A stretch of 8,838 bases of DNA from DROE01 sp964569865 (GTDB lineage: Bacteria > Pseudomonadota > Alphaproteobacteria > Rhizobiales > Devosiaceae). Position 1 is the stretch's first letter; each line of letters opens with the position of its first letter. Shown one piece after another: positions 1 through 7,107 of the stretch. The DNA lies in assembly GCA_964569865.1 (NCBI GenBank), contig CAZMVQ010000088.1:1-8838 (forward strand). Direction: 5' to 3'. The position numbers and the translations under genes were made by a program. The notes under the pieces are model-generated. The model saw nothing but the letters and a program-made list of their open reading frames with translations, searched no databases and was not told the origin of the DNA.

Positions 1-293
1 TTCATTTCTTCTGCTTCGGCAGCCAGACGGATTTTATGTTTTATATCAGGGTTAGAAACCGCAACAAAATGCCAAGGCTGATGATTGGCTCCGCTTGGTG
101 CGCTTCCAGCAGTTTTAATGGCAGTTTCAATGATTGAGCGCTCAACTTTTCGATCAGAAAAATCACGCACCGAGTGGCGCTTTTTCATGTGGTCATAAAA
201 TGCTTCAATGGCCTTTTTGCTTTCCTTGTCAGAAAGGTCGATCCGGTCAGGCAGGGCCAAAGCCTGATATTTAAGTTCCTTACTGGCAAACAA
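1..293 (-). CDS. Nitroreductase-family flavoprotein, iodotyrosine deiodinase-like (C-terminus beyond window)
   Basis: Only the first 97 residues are present; the gene runs off the left edge. The start is TTG (293-291), directly after an in-frame TAA and 7 bases after a clear AGGAG ribosome site. Seen: KKRHSVRDFS at about 37-46 and SAPSGANHQPWHFV at about 64-77, the FMN-phosphate and ring-binding segments of the nitroreductase fold, then NPDIKHKIR and AEAEEM. The spacing and the SGANxQPW and KHKIR blocks match the iodotyrosine deiodinase (IYD) branch better than NfsA/NfsB-type enzymes. Family members bind FMN as dimers and reduce nitro-aromatics, quinones or halotyrosines; the lid residues that would decide this lie mostly beyond the edge. 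It sits 89 bases after the amino-acid ABC operon on the same strand, so it may be co-transcribed. Family is firm; substrate is open. Confidence 0.85.
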   Translation of the reverse strand, partial: MFASKELKYQALALPDRIDLSDKESKKAIEAFYDHMKKRHSVRDFSDRKVERSIIETAIKTAGSAPSGANHQPWHFVAVSNPDIKHKIRLAAEAEEM

Positions 294-382
294 TTATTGT
301 CTCCTTTTACTCATTTTAGATCGCTCGTAAGAACGCCAGACAGACAATTAATTTTTTGGAACTTTAATAACATGTGACTTAC

Positions 383-1114
383 TTACATAATGCGCGATAA
401 AAATTCACGGGTCCGGGTTTGTTTCGGGTTGTCAAATATCTGTTCCGGTGGCCCGGACTCGACAATAATTCCCTGATCCAAAAAACAAATCTTGTCCGCA
501 GCCTCCCGGGCAAAACCCATTTCATGGGTGGCCAAAACTATCGTCATCCCTTCAGTTTTTAGTTTTAATAATACGTCCAGCACCTCGCCCACCAACTCCG
601 GGTCGAGCGCACTTGTTACTTCATCAAACAGCATGATTTCGGGTTTCATAGCCAGAGCACGAATGATCGCAACCCTTTGTTGTTGCCCGCCAGAAAGCTG
701 ATCGGGATAATGTTGCATCCGGTCAGCCATGCCAAATCGCTCAAACAGGGCCGTGGTTTGGGTCAGCAACTCCGCTTTGGAAGGTTTATGCACCCGGCGT
801 GGTGCCAGCATGACATTTTCCATCACGTTCATATGGGGAAATAGATTAAAGCTCTGAAATACAATGCCAATCCGACGGCGTATCGGTTGTGGATCAAGGT
901 CTGGATCAGTAATATCCTGCCCGTCCAGCAATATGCGCCCACCGTCAACTTCTTCAAGCAGGTTAATACAGCGCAACAAAGTTGACTTGCCAGACCCGGA
1001 GGAGCCAATCAGGCACACCAGTTCACCTATATTCACGTCAAAGGATATGCCTTTGCATACCTCCAATGTACCGAAGCTTTTGGTTACGTCAATAAGCTGG
1101 AGTTTGTGGGTCAC
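383..1114 (-). CDS. Polar amino acid ABC transporter, ATP-binding protein (GlnQ/HisP type)
   Basis: A 243-residue ATPase that powers amino acid import from the inner face of the cytoplasmic membrane. Visible motifs: Walker A GSSGSGKST (37-45), Q-loop Gln87 in VFQSFNLFPH, signature LSGGQQQR (140-147), Walker B IMLFDE (160-165) followed by VTSALDP with the D-loop, and switch His197 in ATHEMGFA. Length and motifs are standard for the family, and all catalytic residues are present. The usual DEPTSALDP reads DEVTSALDP, a mild change. The start is GTG, 6 bases after the permease stop; an AGG overlapping the last permease codon is the only ribosome-site candidate, so translation is probably coupled to the permease. 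It is the third gene of the operon. Confidence 0.95.
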   Translation of the reverse strand: MTHKLQLIDVTKSFGTLEVCKGISFDVNIGELVCLIGSSGSGKSTLLRCINLLEEVDGGRILLDGQDITDPDLDPQPIRRRIGIVFQSFNLFPHMNVMENVMLAPRRVHKPSKAELLTQTTALFERFGMADRMQHYPDQLSGGQQQRVAIIRALAMKPEIMLFDEVTSALDPELVGEVLDVLLKLKTEGMTIVLATHEMGFAREAADKICFLDQGIIVESGPPEQIFDNPKQTRTREFLSRIM

Positions 1115-1120
1115 AATCGG

Positions 1121-1990
1121 TTACCTGCGCTCTTTATCTTGACGTGCCATCAAACTGTCGGCCAAACGAGTGGCGGGAATAGTGACAGCCAAAAAGATCA
1201 CAGCGGCTCCCAGATAAGGGGTGAAATTGGCATAAAAAGATTTAAAAACCCCCGCCTGCCGCAACAGTTCCACCGGGCCGATAAACGATAACAGTGCTAC
1301 ATCTTTTTGTAGTGAAATCAGGTTGTTCATATTGGCGGGTAAAACCCTGCGTATGGCCTGTGGCAGGATTACGAAGCGCATGGTATCCCAGTGGGTAAGG
1401 CCCAAAGACTTGGCTGCTGCACGCTGACTTTCATGAATGGATTCGATCCCGGCGCGATATACTTCCGACACATAGGCTGAATAGCTGAGTACCAGTGCGA
1501 CAGATCCCCATATGTAGGGACTGTTCCAGGGGCGCGGCAGGCCAAGGCCGGGGATGCCAAAGCCAATCAGATAGATAGTTAAAATCACCGGAACGCCGCG
1601 AAAAACATCATTGTAAATTGTTGCAAACAGACGCAACGGGAATAGCGCCGGAGAGCGCGCGTCTCGGGCCAACGCAAGGACCAGACCCCAGATCGCAATG
1701 AGTGGAGCCGACCATGCAAAAATTGCGATATCAAGCAGAAAGGCGTTCAAAAGGGTGGGGAACGTTTTTTGAAAAATCTCCCAGTTGAAAAAAGAGAGCT
1801 GCACTTTCTCCCAACCGGGGGTCATCGGCACCAGAATATAAATTGCTAAAAAAACACTTATCGTGCTCACGCTGGCAACAAGGGTGCTTCGCCGTCGCAA
1901 CCTAATTTCGCGTTGTTGGCGAGCCTGTTTGCTAAAACCGGCAACTTTTGCAGAAGTTGCCGGTGTTTCTATTTGCTTATTTTCTAACAT
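1121..1990 (-). CDS. Polar amino acid ABC transporter, permease (HisM/GlnP type)
   Basis: A 289-residue inner-membrane permease. After a basic cytosolic N-terminus (about 1-35, rich in K, Q and R) comes a first helix at about 36-55, then the HisMQ core: TFPTLLNAFLLDIAIFAW (about 76-93), FRGVPVILTIYLIGFG (about 130-145) and the cytosolic EAA loop ESQRAAAKSLGL (about 187-198) that docks on the ATPase. KDVALLSFIG and a final hydrophobic helix follow. The usual Gly of the EAA loop (PxGQxEAA) is replaced by Ser. Only one permease gene is present, so the channel is probably a homodimer. The ATG lies 10 bases after the binding-protein stop with no good ribosome site, which suggests coupled translation; a stable hairpin occupies codons 9-18. 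Confidence 0.94.
   Translation of the reverse strand: MLENKQIETPATSAKVAGFSKQARQQREIRLRRRSTLVASVSTISVFLAIYILVPMTPGWEKVQLSFFNWEIFQKTFPTLLNAFLLDIAIFAWSAPLIAIWGLVLALARDARSPALFPLRLFATIYNDVFRGVPVILTIYLIGFGIPGLGLPRPWNSPYIWGSVALVLSYSAYVSEVYRAGIESIHESQRAAAKSLGLTHWDTMRFVILPQAIRRVLPANMNNLISLQKDVALLSFIGPVELLRQAGVFKSFYANFTPYLGAAVIFLAVTIPATRLADSLMARQDKERR
1937..1964 (-). promoter_or_regulatory. Perfect 11-bp hairpin inside permease codons 9-18
   Basis: On the minus strand ACCGGCAACTT and AAGTTGCCGGT pair perfectly over 11 bp around a 6-base loop, followed by TTT then AGC. It begins 26 bases after the permease start and about 37 bases after the binding-protein stop. The shape is that of a weak terminator or RNA-stabilising hairpin. 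In ABC operons, hairpins between the binding-protein and permease genes are known to keep the binding protein in excess by stopping 3' decay or thinning downstream transcription. Here the structure is within coding sequence. The structure is seen; the role is inferred. Confidence 0.6.
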
Positions 1991-2000
1991 ATACGGCTGG

Positions 2001-2828
2001 CTATTCGATTACCGGCACTCCGGTTTCGCTTTGCAACCAGCGTGCTTCAATGCTGGCAAGAGTGCCGTCTGCCGCCATTTCAACAAGGGCTGCATCAACA
2101 CATTCCAGCAATGGGTTACCTTTTTCCAGTACTGCGCCAAACTGGTCAAGTTCGCCAGTTGCATCAGGTAGAAACTGCCCCAGTACCACACCATCATCCA
2201 GCAGAACCGCAGCGGTAAACAGGGCTGATGGAAGGTCAAGCAGAACGGCGTCGATCTGGTTGGATTTTAAGGCTTCGGTTATGTCGGCATTGTCATCATA
2301 CAATAAAGTCTGGGATTCAGGTCCGACCAGAGAGCTGATGAGTTCGTTCGCAGTTGTTCCAGCAGCGGCGCCCCACTTTAGCCCTTTCAACGAGGCAATA
2401 TTTGGCTGCGCCCCGGCCTCAACAGTTGGATTGCGCACCAATACGGCAGCAGCGGCTGTGTAATAGGGGGCAGAAAAATCAACGGTTTGGCGGCGCTCCT
2501 CGGTGATCGAGTATTGCTGCATGTTAATATCAAAATCTTTTACACCGGGCTGGATCGCCTGATCAAAAGTGGTGCGTGTCCACACGATCTGATCGGCTCC
2601 AAACCCCATGCGCTCGGCAAGCGCATACGCAACTGCTGCCTCAAATCCTTGCCCGCTTTCAGGTTTATCATCAATCACCCATGGGAAATAGGCCGGGTTG
2701 CCAGTGCCAATTGTCAAAACCCCATCCGTGAGGGTTTTTCCCACAGCACAATTTCCAGCAGCAAATGCCGTCCCGGACATCAGGCTAAGTGCGCAGGCAA
2801 TTACCAGTGATTTCATAGAATTTTTCAT
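2001..2828 (-). CDS. Polar amino acid ABC transporter, periplasmic substrate-binding protein (SBP_bac_3)
   Basis: A 275-residue exported binding protein that captures an amino acid in the periplasm. There is a signal peptide at about 1-23 with a basic start, a hydrophobic core and AFA before AGN, a good signal peptidase I site. The mature part has the family-3 pattern: GVLTIGTGNPAYFPWV (36-51), GQGFEAAVAYALAERMGF (59-76), SITEERRQTVDFSAPYY (107-123), whose Arg112 fits the arginine that holds the ligand carboxylate, and GAAAGTTANE (153-162). Cys27 and Cys243 could form a disulfide. The ligand cannot be read off the sequence. First gene of the operon. ATG 2828 has GGGG 6 bases upstream; Met5 is a possible alternative start that leaves the signal peptide intact. 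Confidence 0.94.
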   Translation of the reverse strand: MKNSMKSLVIACALSLMSGTAFAAGNCAVGKTLTDGVLTIGTGNPAYFPWVIDDKPESGQGFEAAVAYALAERMGFGADQIVWTRTTFDQAIQPGVKDFDINMQQYSITEERRQTVDFSAPYYTAAAAVLVRNPTVEAGAQPNIASLKGLKWGAAAGTTANELISSLVGPESQTLLYDDNADITEALKSNQIDAVLLDLPSALFTAAVLLDDGVVLGQFLPDATGELDQFGAVLEKGNPLLECVDAALVEMAADGTLASIEARWLQSETGVPVIE

Positions 2829-2855
2829 TTCTTTCCCCTTGGATCATCTGTTGTT

Positions 2856-2869
2856 TTTGCAAACGCAAA
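2856..2869. promoter_or_regulatory. TTTGC-AAAC-GCAAA dyad in the ABC operon leader
   Basis: TTTGC and GCAAA form a perfect 5-bp dyad around AAAC. It lies about 25-40 bases downstream of the predicted start of ABC operon transcription and upstream of the binding-protein ribosome site, a position that suits a repressor. A dyad this short can also occur by chance. Confidence 0.3.
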
Positions 2870-2900
2870 TTCTGTCACATCTGCTTTTTTAGTTCTCTAA

Positions 2901-2929
2901 ATAAAATACGATCACCAAGCCAGAGTCAA
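2901..2929 (-). promoter_or_regulatory. Sigma-70-type promoter for the amino acid ABC operon
   Basis: On the minus strand TTGACT (2929-2924, 5 of 6 to consensus) and TTTTAT (2906-2901, 4 of 6) are separated by 17 bp. Transcription would start near 2894, giving a leader of about 65 bases before the binding-protein gene. It is the best promoter match seen in this intergenic region. Confidence 0.5.
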
Positions 2930-3051
2930 CGGGACGGGCTGTGTTGTTGGGTTGGTAAATGTTCTATTTGCCCAAGGGGGCAGGCCCCTAAACATTCCAT
3001 GGTGTTTTTTGCGGCGTTAACCAATAGGAATTGCCATTTTTCGCCGTGGGC

Positions 3052-3078
3052 TTGCTCATGTTCAAAGAACAGTATAAA
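3052..3078 (+). promoter_or_regulatory. Possible SulP promoter with an internal dyad
   Basis: TATAAA (3073-3078) is a good -10 box. The only -35 candidate is TTGCTC (3052-3057) with a short 15-bp spacer, so the call is tentative. The spacer holds the perfect dyad TGTTC-AAA-GAACA (3059-3071), where a repressor could block RNA polymerase or an activator could correct the spacing. The leader to the SulP start would be about 65 bases. Confidence 0.3.
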
Positions 3079-3150
3079 CGCTGGCAACCTTGCGACCTGA
3101 CCCAGGGCCTGCCCCTGATCAGTCGTTTTTGTTTTATCTGAAATGCTTGG

Positions 3151-4776
3151 ATGCTTATTGTGCTTAAACGATTGATCGCCTCGGGTGCGGAAGGCTTTAG
3201 CGTCCCCTCTGTTGGCCAGCTACGCATTGATATTCTTGCCGGCCTTACGGTGGCTTTGGCTTTGGTGCCTGAAGCTGTGGCGTTTTCTTTTGTGGCCGGA
3301 GTTCACCCGTTGGTGGGGCTTTATGCAGCTTTTATTGTTGGCCTGATCACCGCCCTTATCGGTGGCAGACCGGGAATGATTTCCGGTGCTACCGGAGCTT
3401 TGGCGGTGGTGATGGTTTCTCTGGTCGCCCAGCATGGGGTGGAGTATCTGTTCGCCACTATTGTATTGATGGGATTGATCCAGCTTTTTGTCGGCCTGAT
3501 GCGCTGGGGGAAATTCATCCGGCTTGTTCCCCATCCGGTAATGCTTGGATTTGTGAACGGGCTGGCCATCGTGATTTTTCTGGCCCAGCTTTCTCAATTT
3601 CAAACTCCGGCCCCTGAAGGAGCACCGGTTGGGCCTCATGGGGTTGCTCCGGGTGAGTGGCTGAGTGGAACCGCACTTTATCTTATGCTGGGGCTGACAG
3701 GTCTGACCATGGCCATCATTCAATTTGCTCCCAAAGCGGTTACAAAAATTGTTCCGGCTCCCTTGTTGGCAATTCTAGTTATCTCCACGATTGTCATCGG
3801 GTTTAGTCTTGATGTTCGAAGTGTTGGCGATCTGGCATCCATTCAGGGCGGCCTGCCTGCTTTTTCTATCCCCATGGTTCCATTAACGTGGGAAACTTTT
3901 GAAATTGTCTTGCCCTATGCGGGCATTCTTGCGGCCATTGGTCTGATAGAATCTCTGCTGACGTTGAATCTGGTTGCAGAAATGACCGAAACCAAGGGCG
4001 GAGCATCCAAAGAATGTGTTGCTCAGGGTACGGCAAATATTGTCACCGGGTTTTTTGGCGGCATGGGCGGGTGTGCCATGATCGGTCAGTCAATGATCAA
4101 TGTAAAATCAGGCGGGCGCACGCGCTGGTCGGCAATTTCTGCGGCACTGTTTTTATTGGCATTTATCTTATTTGCCTCCGGCCTGATAGAGGCTATTCCC
4201 CTTGCGGCACTGGTGGGCGTGATGTTTATGGTGGTTATTGGAACCTTTGCCTGGCGCTCAATTCGCATCATGGCCAAAGTCCCCTTGTCGGATTCGCTGG
4301 TCATCGTGCTTGTGACCATTGTTACTGTGCTTACCGATCTGGCAACCGCAGTTGTGGTCGGGGTGATTATTTCGGCTCTGGTATATTCGTGGAATGCCTC
4401 AACCCGTATGCGCGCCACCATCAGCCGGGTTGAAAGCAATTCCGATGTAAAAATCTATCGCCTTTATGGACCATTGTTTTTTGGCTCGATTGAGAGTTTT
4501 AATTCCCTGTTCAACCCAAAAAGCGATCCTAAAACCGTAATAATTGATTTTCTTGAAAGTCGGGTTGTGGACCATTCAGGATTGCAGGCAATTGATGCGC
4601 TGGCGGAAAAATATCAGGCCAACGGAACGGTTTTGAAATTGCGCCACCTTTCAAAAGATTGTCAGGTTCTGCTCAACAAGGCTGGACAGTTGGTGGAGCC
4701 GGATAAATCTGACCCGCAATACGGGGTGGCAGTGGATTATTCCATTCGCCATGGTCAGCTCAAAGCCGGTCACTAG
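3151..4776 (+). CDS. SulP (SLC26) family anion transporter with C-terminal STAS domain
   Basis: A 541-residue membrane transporter for an inorganic or carboxylic anion (the family includes sulfate, bicarbonate and C4-dicarboxylate carriers). Seen: the SulP opening AGLTVALALVPEAVAFSFVAGVHPLVGLY (two motifs within 30-58), the glutamate in IGLIESLLTLN (Glu267), the highly conserved GGMGGCAMIGQSMINVKSGG block (from about 303), and many hydrophobic helices up to about residue 420. The STAS domain runs from about 432 to the end, with VDHSGLQAID; Ser476 falls where anti-sigma antagonists carry their phosphorylated serine. The GGMGGCAMIGQ type also occurs in cyanobacterial BicA-like carriers, so bicarbonate or sulfate is plausible but not shown. 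ATG 3151 follows an in-frame TGA at 3139; GTG at 3160 has slightly better spacing from a GGA and could be the true start. No cysteine or sulfate genes adjoin it. Confidence 0.93.
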   Translation: MLIVLKRLIASGAEGFSVPSVGQLRIDILAGLTVALALVPEAVAFSFVAGVHPLVGLYAAFIVGLITALIGGRPGMISGATGALAVVMVSLVAQHGVEYLFATIVLMGLIQLFVGLMRWGKFIRLVPHPVMLGFVNGLAIVIFLAQLSQFQTPAPEGAPVGPHGVAPGEWLSGTALYLMLGLTGLTMAIIQFAPKAVTKIVPAPLLAILVISTIVIGFSLDVRSVGDLASIQGGLPAFSIPMVPLTWETFEIVLPYAGILAAIGLIESLLTLNLVAEMTETKGGASKECVAQGTANIVTGFFGGMGGCAMIGQSMINVKSGGRTRWSAISAALFLLAFILFASGLIEAIPLAALVGVMFMVVIGTFAWRSIRIMAKVPLSDSLVIVLVTIVTVLTDLATAVVVGVIISALVYSWNASTRMRATISRVESNSDVKIYRLYGPLFFGSIESFNSLFNPKSDPKTVIIDFLESRVVDHSGLQAIDALAEKYQANGTVLKLRHLSKDCQVLLNKAGQLVEPDKSDPQYGVAVDYSIRHGQLKAGH

Positions 4777-4817
4777 ATCCTGAGCCTAAAGCCGCTTTTT
4801 GGATTTATTTTATCAAC

Positions 4818-4833
4818 TCAACGCGATCTTAAC
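4818..4833 (+). promoter_or_regulatory. CtrA-like box upstream of the GT-C gene
   Basis: TCAA, seven bases, then TTAAC matches the alphaproteobacterial CtrA consensus TTAA-N7-TTAAC at all but one fixed position. It lies about 50 bases before the start of the GT-C membrane protein, a sensible place for a -35-overlapping CtrA site. No good -10 box lies at the right distance. A single near-match can arise by chance. Confidence 0.25.
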
Positions 4834-4881
4834 CCCGGTTCGCCAGATTAGATTCTGATGTTTTAATTTTTGGACATGAGA

Positions 4882-6702
4882 ATGAGTGAAGCGGCGCAAA
4901 AAATACCAAAGTTTAGTCAAACCCAAATTATATTGGCCTTTTGGGCGCTGATAAGCGCCATATTTATCATTCGCGCATTTTCCACTGCCGCAATCATACC
5001 CTTGGTCGGGGATTCTGATGATGCCATGCGTCTTGTAGTGGTGCAGGATTTTTTAGCCGGACAGGGTTGGTTTGATAAAATTCAATATCGCCTCAATACT
5101 CCCTATGGTGCTCCCATTCACTGGTCGCGGCTGGTGGATTTGCCCATCGCCGGGCTGATATTAATTTTCCAGCCGTTCTTTGGCGAATTCGCTGTTACTT
5201 TAGCCGCATGGATATGGCCGCTGATACTGTTGCTGGCCCTTCTTTATTTGTCAGTAAAAATCACCGTTTATCTGGTTGGCCCTGCCGGATTACTTCCCGG
5301 TCTGGTTTTGCCAATTTTATCGGCGGCAATCCTTGTGGAATTCGCACCGGGTCGAGTTGATCATCACAGCGTGCAGATAATTTTTGTCATGGCTCTGATT
5401 TATGCCAGCATGCGAGCCTGGACAAATAAAAACTGGGCGATATTAGCCGGGGGCATTGCCGCAACATCTCTGGCCATAGGCATGGAGACATTACCCCAGA
5501 TTGTGGTTGTGGTATCTGTCTTTGGCCTGTTTTATGTTTTTGATCCACAAAAAGGCGTGACCGCCCGCCTGTTTGGATTGGCATTTGCCGGATTTACTTT
5601 GTTAAACCTTGCGCTGTCCCTGCCGTTTGATCAGTGGGGCGAGGCTGCGTGTGATGCAATATCAATTGTTCATATCGGTGCGGCCATTGGTGTGGCGCTG
5701 GTATTTTTGATTTGTACACGACTTCCCTTAAAAACCTGGTATTTCAGAATGCTGGTTTCGGGTATTCTTGGGATTGCAATGGTTGGAACATTGCTGGTGA
5801 TATTCCCTCAATGTGCCGGTGGACCTTATGGAGAAATCGACCCATGGCTGGCCCAAAACTGGCTTTCTCAGGTTATTGAGGCAAAGCCCCTTTGGTACTC
5901 GCTAGAGGCACTTCCCGCCTATACAATCGGCATAATTATTCCGCCATTGGCCGCTCTGATAATTCTTGGTTTTTATATTCTTCGCTCTAAAACTGAAAAA
6001 AAGGCCGAATGGCTGGTTCTTGGGCTTTTTCTTGTTGCCGGTATTTTGGTGGTGGCCGCGCAAATCAGAGGCGCGCGTCTGGTGGCTGGCATGGTCGCCC
6101 CTGTTGCCGCATGGACCATTTTGATCGCCAGAGAAAAATACCTGAATTCGCGCAGCCTGTTGTCGATATTTGGCCTTGTGGGTTCATGGCTGATATTTGC
6201 CGGATTGGCCATTGCCATGCTAGCCGGATTTTTGCTACCAAAGGGTAGCGATGAAGCCCCGATTGCCACAGCCAACACCATTGCAAGCAATAGAAGCCTG
6301 ACAAGAAACGATTGCTTGCAGCCCGATGCTTTTGTCGACCTTGCATCACTGCCTGCATCCAGAATTATGGCACCGATTGATCTGGGTGCTCATCTATTGC
6401 TGTTCACCCCCCATTCTGTGGTGGGTGCGCCCTATCATCGCAATGAAAGCGGCATCATAGATAGTTTTGATTTCTTCAACATGCCCATTAATGATGCGAG
6501 GGCAATTCTTGTTGATCGCGAAATTTCATTGGTGGTGATCTGTAAGTTTTTGCCCGAAATGAAGGGCTTGGCCGATGCGGACGAAGATTCATTTGTTCGT
6601 TTGGGACCAAATGAAGAATTGCCGGACTGGCTCAGGGACATCAGCCTGCCCGGCTCAATTTTTGATATTTATGAAGTGCAGGCACCAGCTGAAGCGCTGT
6701 AA
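4882..6702 (+). CDS. Multi-spanning membrane protein, putative GT-C glycosyltransferase (STT3/oligosaccharyltransferase-like)
   Basis: A 606-residue protein with about ten or more hydrophobic helices and a soluble C-terminal part of about 150 residues. After the first helix (about 15-33) an outer loop carries GDSDDAMR (43-50), then GQGWFD and PIHWSRLVDLP (78-88). A second loop carries GRVDHHSVQ (157-165). Acidic motifs at these two places are the metal- and lipid-phosphate-binding signature of GT-C enzymes; DHH resembles the second STT3/AglB motif. The C-terminal part has APYHRN (516-521). The STT3 WWDYG sequon-reading motif is not seen, so protein N-glycosylation should not be assumed; transfer of sugar from a polyprenyl-phosphate donor to lipid or glycan is as likely. 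ATG 4882 is preferred because GGA lies 7 bases upstream; ATG 4876 and TTG 4870 also open the frame. It ends 6 bases from a convergent gene with no terminator. Confidence 0.7.
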   Translation: MSEAAQKIPKFSQTQIILAFWALISAIFIIRAFSTAAIIPLVGDSDDAMRLVVVQDFLAGQGWFDKIQYRLNTPYGAPIHWSRLVDLPIAGLILIFQPFFGEFAVTLAAWIWPLILLLALLYLSVKITVYLVGPAGLLPGLVLPILSAAILVEFAPGRVDHHSVQIIFVMALIYASMRAWTNKNWAILAGGIAATSLAIGMETLPQIVVVVSVFGLFYVFDPQKGVTARLFGLAFAGFTLLNLALSLPFDQWGEAACDAISIVHIGAAIGVALVFLICTRLPLKTWYFRMLVSGILGIAMVGTLLVIFPQCAGGPYGEIDPWLAQNWLSQVIEAKPLWYSLEALPAYTIGIIIPPLAALIILGFYILRSKTEKKAEWLVLGLFLVAGILVVAAQIRGARLVAGMVAPVAAWTILIAREKYLNSRSLLSIFGLVGSWLIFAGLAIAMLAGFLLPKGSDEAPIATANTIASNRSLTRNDCLQPDAFVDLASLPASRIMAPIDLGAHLLLFTPHSVVGAPYHRNESGIIDSFDFFNMPINDARAILVDREISLVVICKFLPEMKGLADADEDSFVRLGPNEELPDWLRDISLPGSIFDIYEVQAPAEAL

Positions 6703-6708
6703 AAGTCT

Positions 6709-7107
6709 TTAAACCTTCACGGGAATTTTTTTGAATTCATCACCGGTCAGCCCAAGTTCGGTTTTGGCCTTCTGGGTTAACTTGCTGGCAATCAGACGAT
6801 GCGCCTCAACAATATAGACTTTGATATCATCTTCTCCAAGCTCTGAAGTGGGCAAAACCTGCACCCACTTTGCTCTTGCCAGATAGGGGGCCGCAAATAT
6901 GCCATCTAATTCCGGTAGCATCTGAAAGCTCAGGTCTGAACATTTAAAACCTATTTTCCATTGCTCGCCTTCGCCCCACACCGAAAAAATTGCAAAAATC
7001 TTGCCACCGACTTTGCCAACTGAAGCATCGCCCCATTGGTGAACAATTTCCACGCCCCTAAGGTCAAAAATGAATTTTTCAAAAGTTTCACGTTCAAATA
7101 TGCTCAT
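6709..7107 (-). CDS. MmcQ/YjbR family protein (DUF419)
   Basis: A 132-residue soluble protein. Recognised from the family pattern: an N-terminal helix, LRGVEIVHQWGDASVGKVGG (16-35) with KVGGKIFAIFS (32-42), then FKCSDLSFQMLPELDGIFAAPYL and ARAKWVQV, and a C-terminal helix ending SKLTQKAKTELGL with a short tail. The fold resembles double-wing DNA-binding proteins, but the biochemical role of the family is not settled. The ATG (7107-7105) overlaps the msrA stop as ATGA, so the two are translationally coupled; an upstream in-frame ATG inside msrA would add 15 unrelated residues and is rejected. It converges on the GT-C gene, and no terminator separates them. Confidence 0.82.
   Translation of the reverse strand: MSIFERETFEKFIFDLRGVEIVHQWGDASVGKVGGKIFAIFSVWGEGEQWKIGFKCSDLSFQMLPELDGIFAAPYLARAKWVQVLPTSELGEDDIKVYIVEAHRLIASKLTQKAKTELGLTGDEFKKIPVKV

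Larger units (their letters stand above)
2829..3150. other. Divergent intergenic region between the ABC operon and the SulP gene
   Basis: This 322-base stretch holds no convincing gene. It carries the leftward promoter of the ABC operon (2901-2929), a TTTGC-AAAC-GCAAA dyad (2856-2869) in the operon's leader, a possible rightward promoter with TATAAA at 3073-3078, a TGTTC-AAA-GAACA dyad (3059-3071), and an 11-bp inverted repeat whose arms (2977-2987 and 3105-3115) lie about 117 bases apart. Confidence 0.7.

Noticed and set aside
174..377. 67-residue plus-strand open frame
   Set aside because: It lies antisense to the nitroreductase start, whose motifs and ribosome site are clear.
3006..3022. 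Second CtrA box (TTTT-N7-TTAACC) ahead of SulP
   Set aside because: Only the right half fits; the left half is TTTT in place of TTAA, too weak to call.
2988..3227. 79-residue minus-strand open frame across the SulP start
   Set aside because: It overlaps the well-supported SulP gene, has no ribosome site and no recognisable protein features. A 23-codon sub-frame inside it was also weighed and dropped for the same reasons.
4870..4881. TTG 4870 or ATG 4876 as the start of the GT-C protein
   Set aside because: The only ribosome-site candidate, GGA at 4872-4874, is correctly spaced for ATG 4882 and overlaps or touches the earlier starts.
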